Below are positions 1-13,700 of a stretch of DNA of 64,000 bases, piece by piece. Source of the stretch: Chrysoperla carnea (Eukaryota > Arthropoda > Insecta > Neuroptera > Chrysopidae); the NCBI RefSeq assembly GCF_905475395.1, contig NC_058338.1, forward strand, positions 7,578,935 to 7,642,934, read 5' to 3'. Within the stretch, counting starts at the first letter, position 1. Each line of letters opens with the position of its first letter. Made by a program: the position numbers and the translations under genes. The notes beneath the pieces are model-generated. The model was not told the origin of the DNA and searched no databases. It was given only the letters and a program-made list of their open reading frames with translations.

Positions 1-2709
1 AAAAAGAACTTCAAGAATTCTTAAATAATGACAACGATATAAAATCGATTAAACAACATATACCAACGATTTTACTGAATCGTACTTACGATCCATCAGC
101 AATTTATTTAATTGATAAAAAAGTTGCCACATTAATCGCTTGTGCCATACGAAAAAACATACCGATTAAAAACACAAAAAATATACAAATATTAGAAGCA
201 AATCCAGGATTAGGTTTATTAACGGATGAATTAATTAAAAAAGGATTTCAGAATATAAGTCTGTTCGAATCGAAAGTACATTTTTTTAATTATTTAATTG
301 ATAAGTATGAGAATCGAAATATGTATATCAATTGTGATGATTTCTTTTCAATTTGGAAGTTAGCATATCAAGATCGATTTGATAATGGAACTCGTGTGGC
401 TGATTTGCTTGAAAATTTTAAGCTTACATCTTGGACTAGTGGTAAATTTTTGTGTTCTTAATATTGATAATGAAGTATCTAATTAAATTTTCTGATTTAG
501 GAAGTTCTGGAATGAAGATTATAGGATCAATTCCAAATACAACCTTTATAAAACATATGATTTACTCGGTTATCTTACAGATTGGTCTGGTCATGTATGG
601 TCGACCGGAAATGTTTTTGGTTATGCAGCCTTCCGTTTATCTGGTATGTATTCATAAAAAAAACCTCATTTTAATGTAAAGGGTGTTTTTTTACCATATA
701 TCCCTACATATTTCCTTAAAAAAAGCATAAATATTTTGTATTTTTATCCTGAAAATAACTGAAAAAATAGAAAGAGAGAGTGTAGGCTAGGTTAGGTTAG
801 AGTGGCTGTCCTGGGGTGGGACACACTTAGACTATAGGGTCCGTTGTGATACCGTTAATGGGTTGACCAATCCCCGGTCACTACTCCATGAACCATTTGG
901 AGCTGTTTAAGAACAGCAGGAAGGCTTTGACGTCGACTGACTTTAGGTCGGAGAGGTCGTTAAAGAGAGACTGGCTCAAGTTAGTCCATCTCCTCATGAC
1001 AAGAGCTAGGCAGTGACAGAGAAGATGAGACATTGTCTCCTCCTCGTCACCACTGTGACAGCTCCTGCAGTAGTCGTGATACACTGCCAGGCCTAAGCGT
1101 TCAGAATGCTTGCCGCCCAGCCAGTGTCTTGTGGTAGCCGCAACAACTTTGCAAACAGAGGTCCTTGGAAGTGATATGAGAACTTCGGAACACCTGCGAT
1201 TGTACTCAGACCATATCTGTCTTATAGTACCACAAGTACGTTCTTCCCGATCCATCTAAGATTGGCCTTTTTCAGGATATCCTCTTTCAGGAGTAACTTG
1301 TAGTTCGCAAATAAGAGAGAGTGTAGTTTAGTGGGAAATTTTTTATATGAATGTATTATTTTTTATTTTATTTTAGCAATTAACAGCTCAACCCGACGAT
1401 GGTTTTATGAGTTATCGGTCATCAAGCGTTCTATTTCAATTATTATTTAACAGTGAAATTGTTGAAAAACTACCGAGAGAATCGTACTTGCCGTGGCAAT
1501 ATTTACGATCCAAGGTAAGAATTCATTTTAGAATATATTTCTAGAGTCATATAATGAAAATTTTTGAAGACATAAATACGAGTAAAATAAAACTTTTCGT
1601 TTGTGGCCAGGCCAAAACCAAATTTAAACTATTATAGGTCCAAAAAAATCTCCTAAATCAACGCTTTAAGAATCTGTAGTCAAAAATTTAAAATTAATTA
1701 ATTGTAAAAAGTTATTTTACTTCCTAGACTTTTGGTTCATTCTGTATTTTGCATATTTTAGAACTTTTCTAGCATTTAAAAATTTTTATGATTCACTAAA
1801 TTAAGAGTGGCGGCAATTTTGAATCTTCTCTTCATCAAATACTTAAAGTGTCCCATAAGATAAATTTCAGTACCAGATATTTCGGTATTAATATCTTTAA
1901 TTAAATTTTATTAAATGACCTAGAAGTTCTTAAATTATCTTGAAAATTTATTATATTTTAGAAATATTTTTTTTTATCTAGAAACGTAGCACCTCACCTT
2001 TTAAAGGCATAGATCCAGATTATCTCTATTTAGTACATATTTCGGGTAAAAAAGTTCTTCCAGTACCAAATAATGAACTGCAGCCACTTTGGTACTTTGT
2101 TCGTCATCATATGCTAAGTCGTACAAATCGTGTTATACCACAATTAGAGTAAGTGATAAATTTCTCTTAAAAACACTAATTTATTTACAAAATAAAATAA
2201 AGGTCATGTCCTTCCAGTGAATTTATTTCTTTTTTTTTTAATTTCATTCATATTCTTACTTTTAGACGTTGGATTCCTGGTAGTGGATCAAAATTTATAG
2301 CTGCTAGTACTAGAAGCAGTGACAAACGAGATAAATTTAAAAATATTGGAATTTTCACGAAATTTGGTGAATTAACACCGGAACAAATTTTAGAATTATT
2401 TAAGTAAGATTATTTAATAATAATAAAACACAAGAGGGGTACCGCCAGTGGGTTCCTAACACCTAGACCATGGGGTCCTCTTGTTAAGGATTAAACAAAT
2501 TTCATGAAGAAATATTTTTATTTTGTAGACAATTTGCAAGTATGCCTGAATATCAAGAAAGTCCATTTTTGGCATCAATGGAAACTAGTTTATTAAAATT
2601 AGAAAGTAACGAGGAAAGTGCAAATGCTGTTGAAATTACAGATGCAAATCATAACGAACAAGAGTTATTTGAAGAAAATAATGAAAATATTCCTGAAAAA
2701 TCCAGATGA
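1..2709 (+). CDS. mtTFB2: Mitochondrial transcription factor B2 (dimethyladenosine transferase 2-like), 5' partial
   Basis: The gene enters the window already in frame; the N-terminus is missing. Exons I assign: 1-441, 501-643, 1377-1514, 1982-2148, 2266-2403, 2529-2709 (TGA 2707-2709), all with GT-AG borders, giving about 400 residues. The family is the rRNA adenine dimethyltransferase fold; TFB2 works with mitochondrial RNA polymerase to melt promoters and start mitochondrial transcription. Seen in the sequence: the SAM-binding stretch ILEANPGLGLLTDELIKKGF in the first exon, and the TFB2-like end with WQYLRSK, LVHISGKKVLP and LWYFVRHHML. At the place of the methylase N-x-P-Y motif it reads IGSIPN, so methylation ability is doubtful, as expected for a TFB2 rather than a TFB1. 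Intron 3 carries a LINE insertion. The C-terminal tail after residue PEYQESPF is acidic and low complexity. Assignment rests on remembered family features, not on a search. Confidence 0.85.
786..1312 (-). mobile_element. 5'-truncated non-LTR retrotransposon with telomere-like tail
   Basis: This 527-bp insert sits in an intron of mtTFB2 and is flanked by a 14-bp direct duplication (772-785 and 1313-1326, AAGAGAGAGTGTAG). On the minus strand it keeps an open frame of 124 codons (1255-881) with a C-x2-C ... H-x3-C cluster (CRSC, HLLCHC), typical of the C-terminal end of LINE polyproteins. Its 3' end lies at the low coordinate and finishes with two CCTAA-type repeats, without a poly-A tail. A shorter relative lies at 39454-39647. 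The element is dead on arrival: reverse transcriptase and endonuclease are absent. Confidence 0.85.
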
Positions 2710-2815
2710 GATTGTCTTAATGATTTTAGTTGATTTTTTTAGTCACCAAAAATATTTATTTTAATTATTCATTCTCATAATTATTATCCTATTTGTACAT
2801 ATTACATAATCATTG

Positions 2816-2821
2816 AATAAA
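2816..2821 (+). terminator. Polyadenylation signal of mtTFB2
   Basis: AATAAA lies 107 bases after the mtTFB2 stop codon and is the first good match downstream, so it probably sets the end of that mRNA. Confidence 0.6.
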
Positions 2822-4785
2822 ATTAAGTTTTGTAAACATTTAAAAATTGTTATAATTCTTTCTAAAGAAAATTATTTACAAAAATTATCTAAATTTTAAA
2901 AACCTTAATGCCGGTCGTTTTCCGGAAGTAAAAAACCCTTGGCTGCTTGAAAAATTTAAAAATGTGTCGTTTTATCTAGGTTAAAGCTACGCTAAACCCT
3001 CTTGAAGCAGAAGAATAAATAAAGCATTGGTCATTTAGAAGTATTAAAGAAGTCGTATTGCTTCTTTAAGTGTTCATAGGTACAACACAAACTGTATTGG
3101 TAGAGAACATAGTAGAACGGGACAGCTAAAACAACCTCAGCGTTGTTATCTTATAAAATTTGCAATAAATCATGCGTTTTATTTAAAATATGTCTAATTT
3201 TCAATTGTTTACATGCAAGTGCTATAGTAAATGTCAAATTAAAATTATTCAAAATGACGATTAAACTTTCTGCACTAGAAATTGAGAAAATAAGAGACAA
3301 AATTGCATAAATAAGTAATATTTTTTAAATTTAAATTAACAATTACTTATGTTAATCCAATCCATAGAATTATTACCCATCCATACAATTATATCAATAG
3401 TGTGTCGTTACTATGGTAACTCCCTGAAATAAAACTCATGCATGAAACGAATAGGTATGTATTAATTGAAAATGCAAGTGCTATAGTAAATGTCAAATTA
3501 AAATTATTCAAAATGACGATTAAACTTTCTGCACTAGAAATTGAGAAAATAAGAGACAAAATTGCATAAATAAGTAATATTTTTTAAATGTAAATTAACA
3601 ATTACTTATGTTAATCCAATCCATAGACTTATTACCCATCCATACAATTTAATTAATAGTGTGTCGTTACTATGGTAACTCCCTGAAATAAAACTCATGC
3701 ATGAAACGAATAGGTATGTATTAATTGAAAATAATTGAAAGGAGAACGAGAAGAAAAGTTAAAAAAGCCTTATTTGGATATGTTTTAAAATTCACAATAC
3801 TATTACTGGAGTGTAATATAATGTTGTTAACTGAATTACTTTACTCAGTTAACAACAAAAAGGAGGATAGGTAATCCAAAAAGGCCTCTAAAGTACTAAA
3901 GTGTGATAAACAAAAGAGATTTTTAAATCAAAACAAATGACTGATGGAGATTTTTTTTTCTAATAGAAAGTTATTGTTTTCACCTGGAAAATTCTATTCA
4001 TGGATGGAATTCATGGATGTTGATATTTTGAGATGACATTAGCAAAACATATGGTGTTTAACTTCCATCCCCGTTTTTGCAAGAAAAAATAAATTATTGT
4101 AATCTAACAGAGTTAAAATTATAGCTTATTTTCAAAATTTTTTGTGTTTTTCGTTTCAGTGAGTATGTAGATTTCAAAAACGTAAAAGTTTTCTGAACTT
4201 TTAAAAGAGATAGATAGTTAAAAATTGGTACATAGTTTCAAGCTGTCCGGCTAATGTATAATTTCATACCATCTCGGCCAGATGATATAAAGGGGGTGAA
4301 AAGAAGAACGGGGAATCCCAGGGAATTAAATTGTACAACTTAAGTAAGTTAGGTTCCAGAGATTTTATCTAGAACTATACAAGACATGATATTGCCAATT
4401 GGTATATATTTTATTCTTGGGGCTTTGCGTGCATAAAAGTTAAAATTTTTCTAAGCATGTCTTCGCTTGGCAAATAATACCTTACATAAGAAAGGTATTA
4501 ATCTGACTCTTAAAGATCATGTCCACCGGCATATTTAATCTAGGAATTTTTAATTTTTTTTGATTCTAGTGTGAATGACATAAAAATCACCGAACAGTGA
4601 TCACACTCAAATCACACTGACATGGGAGTCAAAGTGTACGTCAACACATAAAAATATATGTCAAAATGTTTATTGTTTTACATAAAAGTCGTATAATTAG
4701 AAGAAAAATTGTGTGATTTAAATAATAATATTTATTAATTAATAATTTAAGTTATGCTAAAAATAAGTTTATAAGTTTTACAAAT
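2822..4785. other. Intergenic region between mtTFB2 and RALGAPA
   Basis: No open frame of note. It holds the tandem 259-bp repeat at 3213-3730 and otherwise AT-rich unique-looking sequence. The RALGAPA promoter and 5' UTR should lie in the last few hundred bases, but I could not identify a TATA box or initiator with confidence. Confidence 0.6.
3213..3730 (+). repeat. Two tandem copies of a 259-bp unit (TATTCG MITE relative)
   Basis: Copy 1 is 3213-3471 and copy 2 is 3472-3730; they differ at only a few positions. The unit contains the motifs GTAAATGTCAAATTAAAATT and AATAAAACTCATGCATG, shared with the dispersed elements at 47566-47963, 56968-57236 and 60946-61334, so it is a tandem dimer of a truncated copy of that family. 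A short piece of the same family is also seen near 43568-43615. Confidence 0.85.
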
Positions 4786-7700
4786 ATGTTTAGTAAAAAA
4801 ATAAATGTTGATGTGAAAAAATCAACATCGAAGATACAAGATTCGAAAAAGGATTCGGCAACTCGTTTAAAACATTTAAAATTAGTTTTAGGTAATGTTA
4901 ATTATCATTTATAACTATTTTATTATCATTTATTTTCTCACTTAGATACGTAATTTATGCTAATTAGAATTAACCTAGTTTAAAATAGACATAACAGTAA
5001 TATAATATTGTTTTATATTTATCCACAGAAAATGTCGATTCTTCGGAAGCGAAAGGATTTTTTGAAGCAAATTTTAGTCATGTTTATCATATATTGTATG
5101 ATAGTTTTATACAAGCCGAAGCCAACTTAAAACAGAGAGGTAATAGGTCTTACTTTTAAATTTTAAACGTAAAATATTTAATTCTAAGATATTTGTATCG
5201 ACTTAAAGATTTGATCCAATCAATTAGACAATTAAATTTGCACCAAAGAAACCTAAACTTAGGCCTACACCTTTAATAGTTTAAAATCAAATTCTTAAAC
5301 TTAAGTTGTTCAATTTTAAATGTACCACCCTGTACATCATTCGACTCTTGTACTATGAACTGACTTGATCTTTTTTCCTCTATGTCTGCAAAGCTATAAT
5401 CAATTTTTTTTTTAAATAAATTGACTATTACTAATATTTTTCCTTGTTGTATGCCCGCAGAGCTGTCGTTTCATTTAGGTGAGTTAATAAAATTCTCTAC
5501 GCATGTGGATATACTTTGCATGCTTTATTTGGGGGTTGTATGCCTGGGATTAGTGCATGAATAGTCCAGTCATCTTAGGGTTTCACCTCGGAATCTAACG
5601 GAATAAACAGAATACAATGTACTAACGTTTATTTTGATAGTATAAATGTTGTCTCAAAAGTCACATATGATGTCACAAAGGTTGCAAAAATCATTTTTTT
5701 GAGAATATCTCGTTTTATTTGCCTTCAATCGTATTTTCATTTATTATAAAAGTTGTAGTGGATAAAATTCTCCACAAATTTTCTTTGAAATCTTTTTTTA
5801 TACGTTGAATCGTTTTTGAAATAGAGGGCACAGAAGATGGATCTCTCAGCCATACAGGGTCAATCATAAATCCCAGTCTATTATACTTCATGATCTTCGG
5901 ACGATGTCATGTGACCATAAATGACTTTTGAGACAATATTTGTACTATCAAAATAAAGGTTTGTATAAATATTCAGCTTATTTCGAGGTTGACCTCTTTT
6001 TTGGATTAAGATGAGTGGAATATTAGGGGTTGTATGCCTTGTATTAGTGCATTAAGGTAGTACCTACACGAAAGTGATATTTCAAGAATTTCTCAAAACT
6101 CAGAATATAAAATATTTAATTCATAATACACTTGCTGTTAAAATTAGAAGATGATTTACCATGCCATTCATGAGATATTAGCAATTAAAAGTGACGCAAT
6201 TTGTACGTGTACATGGGAGAAGTGTATAAAAATACACAAATTTACAAATATTATATTTATTTACCAATGAATGACGTTCACCATCTCTATGAAAAACTAA
6301 TATAATGTAGAATACTATATTTAGAAAATATATAAATAAAAATAAAAATTATTTACCATATAGTTTCGATAAAAAACTTAAATAAATAACTCGTTTTAGC
6401 GATGATTTTTGTGGAAAAGATATGAAGACTAATGTTAAAGGCATATGTCATAGTGTGTGTGTGTATATGTATACTAGAAACAGTAGTGAGGAACTACAGT
6501 CTTTTGAAAATAATATATGGTATATGTATAATAGTCATAGCACAGTTAATGCACTGAATGATAGTATTAGTCCAAAACTTTTTGACTGGACGGTCGCGGA
6601 GGAACTACCTTAATTAGATATTTGATATATTCTTTACTAGGGTAAATATAGTTTATTCATTTCAAAAGTATCCACCCTTAATAACTCTTGACTTCACGTG
6701 ATTATTGATTTGAGTGAAAACAAGCCGATTTAAATATTGTTAGACAAAAATATCTATTTTCAACACCGCAGAAGAATTTTATTGAATTAATATTCACGCT
6801 AGTAATTTCTACATTTTTATTTAGCAAACTGTTATGTCGTTTTTTCTTCTTCTTTCTAGATGTGCACTCACTTATTTTAAAAATTATTTTATCAAGAAAT
6901 AAGTCGAATATTTTCAGAAACAAAATTTTTAATTAAAAAAGCAATTAGTTCTTATTAGAAAAGTAGCTCAATTGTTTAGAGCGTGACCAATTCTGTCCGC
7001 GGTATGCCTAGAGTATCGGGTTCGATTCCCGCCGTCACAACAAAAATTAATTTAGTTAATGGTTGTGATGGGCTGGTGTAACACATGGTATATGCTTGAA
7101 GAAGGTGTTCTTAGCCTCTTAGCCAAATAATTGAGGAGCTGATAAATGAAATTATCAGCGAAAAAGATGGTAAAATACATATATGGTATTACAATCGGGC
7201 CTATGGCCTAAGTCTTTAGGTATCAATATTTCAAAAACCATTATTTATCGAAAAATTTTACTTCTAATTTTCGTAAAGTTTTTTTGGGAACGTCCATAAT
7301 GAAGGGCATGTCAATGTCGAAAACAATATGGACATAATACAATCCAGTTAAACCATATTTTTCGCCACTCCACATTGCCGAAAATATGATGCTCGTTTAC
7401 AGTAAACGTTTTATAATTATTCGATATAATTTTTTTCCCTAATTCAGTTCACAAAGCCCATAAAGAAGAATTGGATTTATGTTTATGGTTACTAGATAAA
7501 GTGTTAAGACTGCTGCCTGAATTGTTACATCGAAGATGGCAATTACATTCCTTATCACGTATGCTTCAAAAATTATTACATCCAGCAAATTCAATAAAAT
7601 TGCGCCGTGAAGCTATTAGGTTTGTTAATTTTTTTTTATTACTTAACATAATTTTATTTCAACGGGTATTCAAAAATACCCATTTATATGTCAAAAATTT

Positions 7701-10700
7701 CCAAGCTAGCACAAGGCACGTCGAAATATCGTTGTTTCGACTAAAAATACAGTCTTCTTTTCTTAATATTTAAAATATTTTTAATCTTTTTCAGGTATTT
7801 TTTATTATGGTACCAATCACTTGGTGATAACTGTTCAGAAACAATTCATTCCATGTTTGCTTCCTTAGTTCCAGGTTTCCCTCCATCATCAACATCCTCA
7901 TCCCAATCTCAATCACAAAATCTAAAATCTCAACAACAAACACCATCCCATTGTAGTATATTTCATGATACAAATGTACAAAATCCAATATCACCAGCTG
8001 ATGTTACACCATTGTTGCCTCCATCAAGTGGTGAAAAACCGCCAGAGAATTTAAGTAAATTCTATTTGGAAGCATTATTAGAGTTTATGGTGTCAACAGT
8101 TGTTCGACTTGAATGGCATGATCGTTTGAATCGACAACATAAATGTTTTCAGTTTTTATTGGAGAAGTTTAAAAAATATTATTTACCATACATTTGTCCA
8201 AATTTTAATTATGAAACATCGTTATACAAACCAAAACTAGGTAAACACTTTTTTTTTTATTATTTATTAAAATTACTTTGAACTTCAACTTTAATAAATT
8301 TTGTTCTCATGTTTTGGAAGAAATATGATCTAGGATTTTTATTAATATTAATAGAAAACACAGTGTTTTTAACCGACTTCAAACAAAAAAGGAGGAGGTT
8401 ATCAATTCGACTGTACTTTTTTTTTTTATGTTTGTTACCTCAGAACTTTCGACTGGGTGAACCAATTTTGATGATTCTTTATCTGTTTGAAAGCTGATGC
8501 TGAAAAATATTTGAACCAAATTTAAATTTTATAAACATTTCCTATTATCGAAATATAAGAATACTACTTTTATTCTATCTCTTACGATTTACAAGATGGG
8601 TCCTGTGACCCAATTGACCTATGTAGCTCGTTTACGAACTCAACTTAACTTTACCACCTGAGCACGCTATAAAAATTTCAGCTTAATATCTCTTTTCGTT
8701 TTTGATTTATCGTGACTGCGGACTTCAATAAATAAAAATGAAATTTATTATAGATTTACCAGTATTACGTAAACCCGAAGCAGAGACTGAATTAATTCCA
8801 TGCCGTGTAGCTTTAATTAAATGGGTAGCAGACTATACACATATCACTAAAAAGCAAGCAGAGGCTGCTGGAATCTATTCACTTAGTCAACCATCATCCC
8901 TAAATGCTAATTCTACAAACTATTCAACAGCACATGATGACGAAGTCGTGGATGGTAAACGTGTTATATACGCACAGGAAAATACTCATACAAGCCTTGA
9001 TTCAAGTGAGTTACCAGTTTTTATAAATTATAATATTTATTCAATATTAATTTTCTTAATAATTCTGATATTTTCATCTACAGATATTTCGATATCGTAT
9101 ACCGAAAATATATCCGAAGAACAATTGTTAACGTCAATTGTACGTGACGTTTTGTATAGCACAAGAGAAAATGTAAATTTTATTCATGAAATCTATCGAC
9201 AAGCATTCTTTTTAAACTTCACACATTCGGTGGCAATTCGTAAAGCAATCACTGTATATAAAGATCTAATACAAATGAATCTACCAGAATTACCAAATTA
9301 CATGCTGGAACCATTGGAATGTGCAAAAGATGAATCACCATCTTCAAATTCGACATCATCGACGTCAACATTAGTTGTCAAGGTTGATGATGAACATGTA
9401 ATCGCTGAGAGTTATCGACAGAATCGTTTACGTAATGATTCATATTTAGGTGCAATACATCGTGAAAATATTTTGGTACGAGCTGGTTTACAAAATGTTT
9501 TACGGATATTTATGACACATGCGGCTGGTGTGTTTTTAGTTCAAGTGCCTTCACATTGTCCCACACCACTTGAAGAACAGACGGATGCATGTAAACGTGT
9601 ACTTAATATTTATCGATATATGGTTATGCATACGAGAATGGATAGTAATACATGGTAAGTTTACATTACTTAATATAAAGGGTATTAACTACAAAACGAG
9701 CTATTACCCATTATAGATTAAAATGTTCCACCCTGTATATATCTATATATTCTAATATTTTAAAAATAATTTATAGGGAACAGTTGTTAGTGGTACTTTT
9801 ACAAATTACATCGTTAGTATTAACTGAAACACCACCAAAGAAAAAAACACAAACACTAGGTGGAAAATTAGCACCAGCGATTTTTCAAACATTAATCGTT
9901 ACATGGATAAAAGCTAATTTAAATGTTGTAATATCACGAGAATTATGGGATCGATTTTTACATGTTTTGACATCACTTACACAATGGGAAGAATTGATCA
10001 AAGAATGGGCGAAAACAATGGATACGTTAACAAGAGTATTGGCTCGACATGTGTACGGTCTAGATTTAACTGATTTACCATTAGATCGATTATCGGAACA
10101 AAAATCAAAGAAGACACGCCGATCCGGTAATCCTCGATCATCAGCAAATAATGAAAATTATACAACCACAAATAATGAAGTGAATACACCTAGTATATCG
10201 AAAACAGAAGAATGCTCAAATATTGATTCGTTTTTATCAGCAAGATTAGGATCGAGTACACGAAAAATTCGATTGGGAACATTGTCTCGTAGTTTTAGTG
10301 AAACTAATTTAAGTTATCGACAGCGTACAAAACACAATTCTATGCATCGACATCGACAAAAATTACCACAAAATGTTACAAATATTCCAACGCTACCAGC
10401 TTCAATAGAACAACAAATTAATCGATTAATAACACAACCAAATAAAATTTCAATGAATAAATCACGTGCGCTTGTTAGAAAGGCGGCATCGTTAGATTCA
10501 TTATCAATACGATCCCGTAGTTGTGGACATAACGACGAGTCACCAGATCGTTCTCGATCACCAAGTCCTGCTCCTAGTAGTGGGGTGGAAAGTAATTCAA
10601 TTAAAGATTCACCGATGCAAATTGATATGCTTGGTGGAGATAGTGGAAGTTTAGAAACGGGAGGTTCATCGGTTGGCGGTGGAAGTGCAAATAATAGTTT

Positions 10701-13700
10701 AGAAAGTTGTGGAGTTGTATGTGGTGGATCAGTTCGTGGTTGGCTTCCAGATGTGGCTGTTGTGTTATGGAAACGTATGCTGGCTGCACTTGGTAATCCA
10801 AATCATTTGATTGATCCAAAACTACATGCAATGATGTTTGATTATCTTGTTAAATTAACCGACACTTTGATCAAGGTAAGAAACTAAAGTAGCTTATATT
10901 TACCTAGGAATCTGTAACGACGAGATTTTTTTTTAATCGTATTATTTTCATTAATTTGTCTATAGATTTCACAAAATCAGGGAGTTTCAATGGATAACCT
11001 GTCAACACCATCCCCGCCTGAATTAATACCGCCGTTAACATTAATCGTGCCTTGGTGCTTAGGTGCATTTACTCTACCTGTCGATAAATATCGGGCAGGA
11101 AGACTAAATGCACATCGTTTATTGGCTACAATTACAGCAAACTGTCATCCCGACCATAGGTCACACCTTCCACATTGGTTTAAGGAATTACATAAAGGTA
11201 CCAATGTTTGTTTTCGATTATTGTTTAACGTTTAATTTTAAAAATGTAATTTTTGTTTTAGGTTTATGTAGTAATGATCGTGGAACATTAGATGTAATTC
11301 TACGTTATTTGGGGCCACGATTTTTATCTTTAAATCTTCCTGGACAATCACTTCTTTTGCTTGATTTAATACATGCGTGTAGTGCAATTTTAAATTCCTC
11401 AGATATATCGAATAATGTAAGTTTTGTTTTGTAGTTAAATTTGTAATCTTTCCAGCTTTAAGGAATTTTTTGGGAACGTCTGCTCTCGAGTATCAAAAGG
11501 TTCCTTAATTATTCAACACATGATATTCTTTGTGTTATTAATGTAACAATAATTTTTGTAATATAGGCTCCAAGAACTGAAGCAGTATCCATATTAGGAA
11601 ACTTATTAAGCTTACCTCCAACAGTATCAACATTACCCGTTTTACAACCAACAATGTCTGGTTTCAATATTATGACATGTCCAGATATGAAGGTAAAATT
11701 TACAGTTTTATACATGCATTAAAAAAAATTTCAATAGGGTGTTAATAAAAAGTCACCAAAAATTTATTTCGGAAAAATACACACGCTTTCTTGATTTATT
11801 TATCTTCAAATTTCATGATTTATTTTTGACTAACGATAATACCCTATTACAGTGTGTCGCATTTAAGATGTATCGTCATCTTGCAAACAATTTTTTGTTA
11901 GTTTATATGATGCTAGCGTCAAGAATGATAAGCTACAGGCTTCATTATCTTTTGATAAATCGAAAAAATTTTTAAAACAACTAATGTAAAAAGTGGACGT
12001 TGACAACTTTTATTTTGAATTTTTAAATTGACGCCATCTATGTTTTCTTTCCAGGAACATGTTGTTGGATTATTATTACGATTTGGAAGACGTGAACCTA
12101 CGGCACAAGCACGTTGTATTGCATTATCATCGTTAGGTATATTTGTGTACAGAGAATTATCAAATGGAACAAACCATCCGAAAGTTAAAGATGCAATATC
12201 TGTTATGCTTTTAGCATTGAAGGTATAGATTTGACATTTGAATTCGGGCTTAAAGCTGATTTTTGGCACAAAGCTTCTTTGAGAATGTAATAATTTATCC
12301 TGAATACGAACTTACTCTCCAAGTACTTGTTGTTACTTTCTAATAACTAATTTCTAATAATTCGAATAACTTTCTAATAACTAAAAAATACATGAATATT
12401 CCCTATTAGTAAAAATTAATATTTTTAATTCATACTGGAAATTTTATTTTCTCCAAAATAAAGCCAGATTTCTCAGTTGTCTCAAGCCAGCGTAACACGT
12501 CATATTCAGGCTAAGTTCTAGTATACTTTTAGAATCTTTATGCTAAAAATGAGTTTAAGAAACAATTTTGGGGAGAGTGACTTTTCTTGATCTTTCATTG
12601 GTGATCTTACAAACATTTTATTTTTTCAGTTTAACAATAAGTCAATAGCACAAGTAGCAAGTGACATATTATTTTTATTATGTGATCATACACATAAATT
12701 ATCACAATATTATCCAAATTTACCAAATAAAATAATTTCAACATTATCAGCAACATTAGCACAACTAGTACCATCTGAACAATCAGCATTACCGATGTCT
12801 GATCGTGATAAATCATTAATTACATCGTTACTATTATGTTTGGGTGAATGGTGTATGCGTTTAGGTCCTACCAAACTATTAGATCGTAATGAGTATGCAG
12901 ATCCGTCCAAAGAGAAATGTCTCCTACTAACAGTATTTCAGGTAAGTCCAAATGAATATTGTATAATAATTTTCGGCTCTATCTGATTTTAAAAAAGCAT
13001 TAAAAAGGTTTTTTTTTTTTGTTTAGGTATTATATCAAATGACAACGGGTGAATGTTCAGATGAAAAAGGTTTAACACAACCAAACCTACAAGAAGATTT
13101 TGATCCAAATATTCTTGTTGATAATTTAACATCGAATCAAACATCCAATCCCTTACCGTCACCAAATAAGAGTCAGCAATGTTTACATGCTGTCAAATTA
13201 TGTGCAAAAATGGTGTTAACACATTTAGTAACACATTTAGGCCATTTTCCGATGGCCATTGGAGCTGGAGGATTATCATCATTGGTTATAGAATGTGATG
13301 ACATCCCTGATTTATATTCAGAAGAAATATCGACACAAATTTTTACGATACCGAATGTACAGGTAAAATTATTAATTCTTTAAAATATGAAATAATTCGT
13401 ATAGTCTAGTCAACAAGTTCAAATTGGTGAAATATAGAAATACTGGCCTTAAAAATACATTTGATAGCTCGTTGGATTCGGCATGATGTCTAGAAAAATG
13501 AGCTAGAATTGTTTTTCTGCACATAAATAATTGCAAAAGTTATAAACAATTAAAAATGAATAAATATTTCATTTCTCGACGATATTTCACTAAAATATTA
13601 ATAATTAAGAAATTTAAAAAAAAAGATTCTTAAAGAGGAGGAATTTTTCAATAAAAAGAATTAAAAGAATTTGTAATCGTTGGAAATTTATCTTAAAGAT

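Noticed and set aside
6422-6923. Small open frames on both strands in RALGAPA intron 2
   Set aside because: Low-complexity, no family resemblance, inside an intron full of repeats.
8738-9658. A single 306-codon gene starting at 8738
   Set aside because: It reads through an AT-rich intron (9006-9083) with clear splice signals and begins in intron sequence; it is two exons of RALGAPA.
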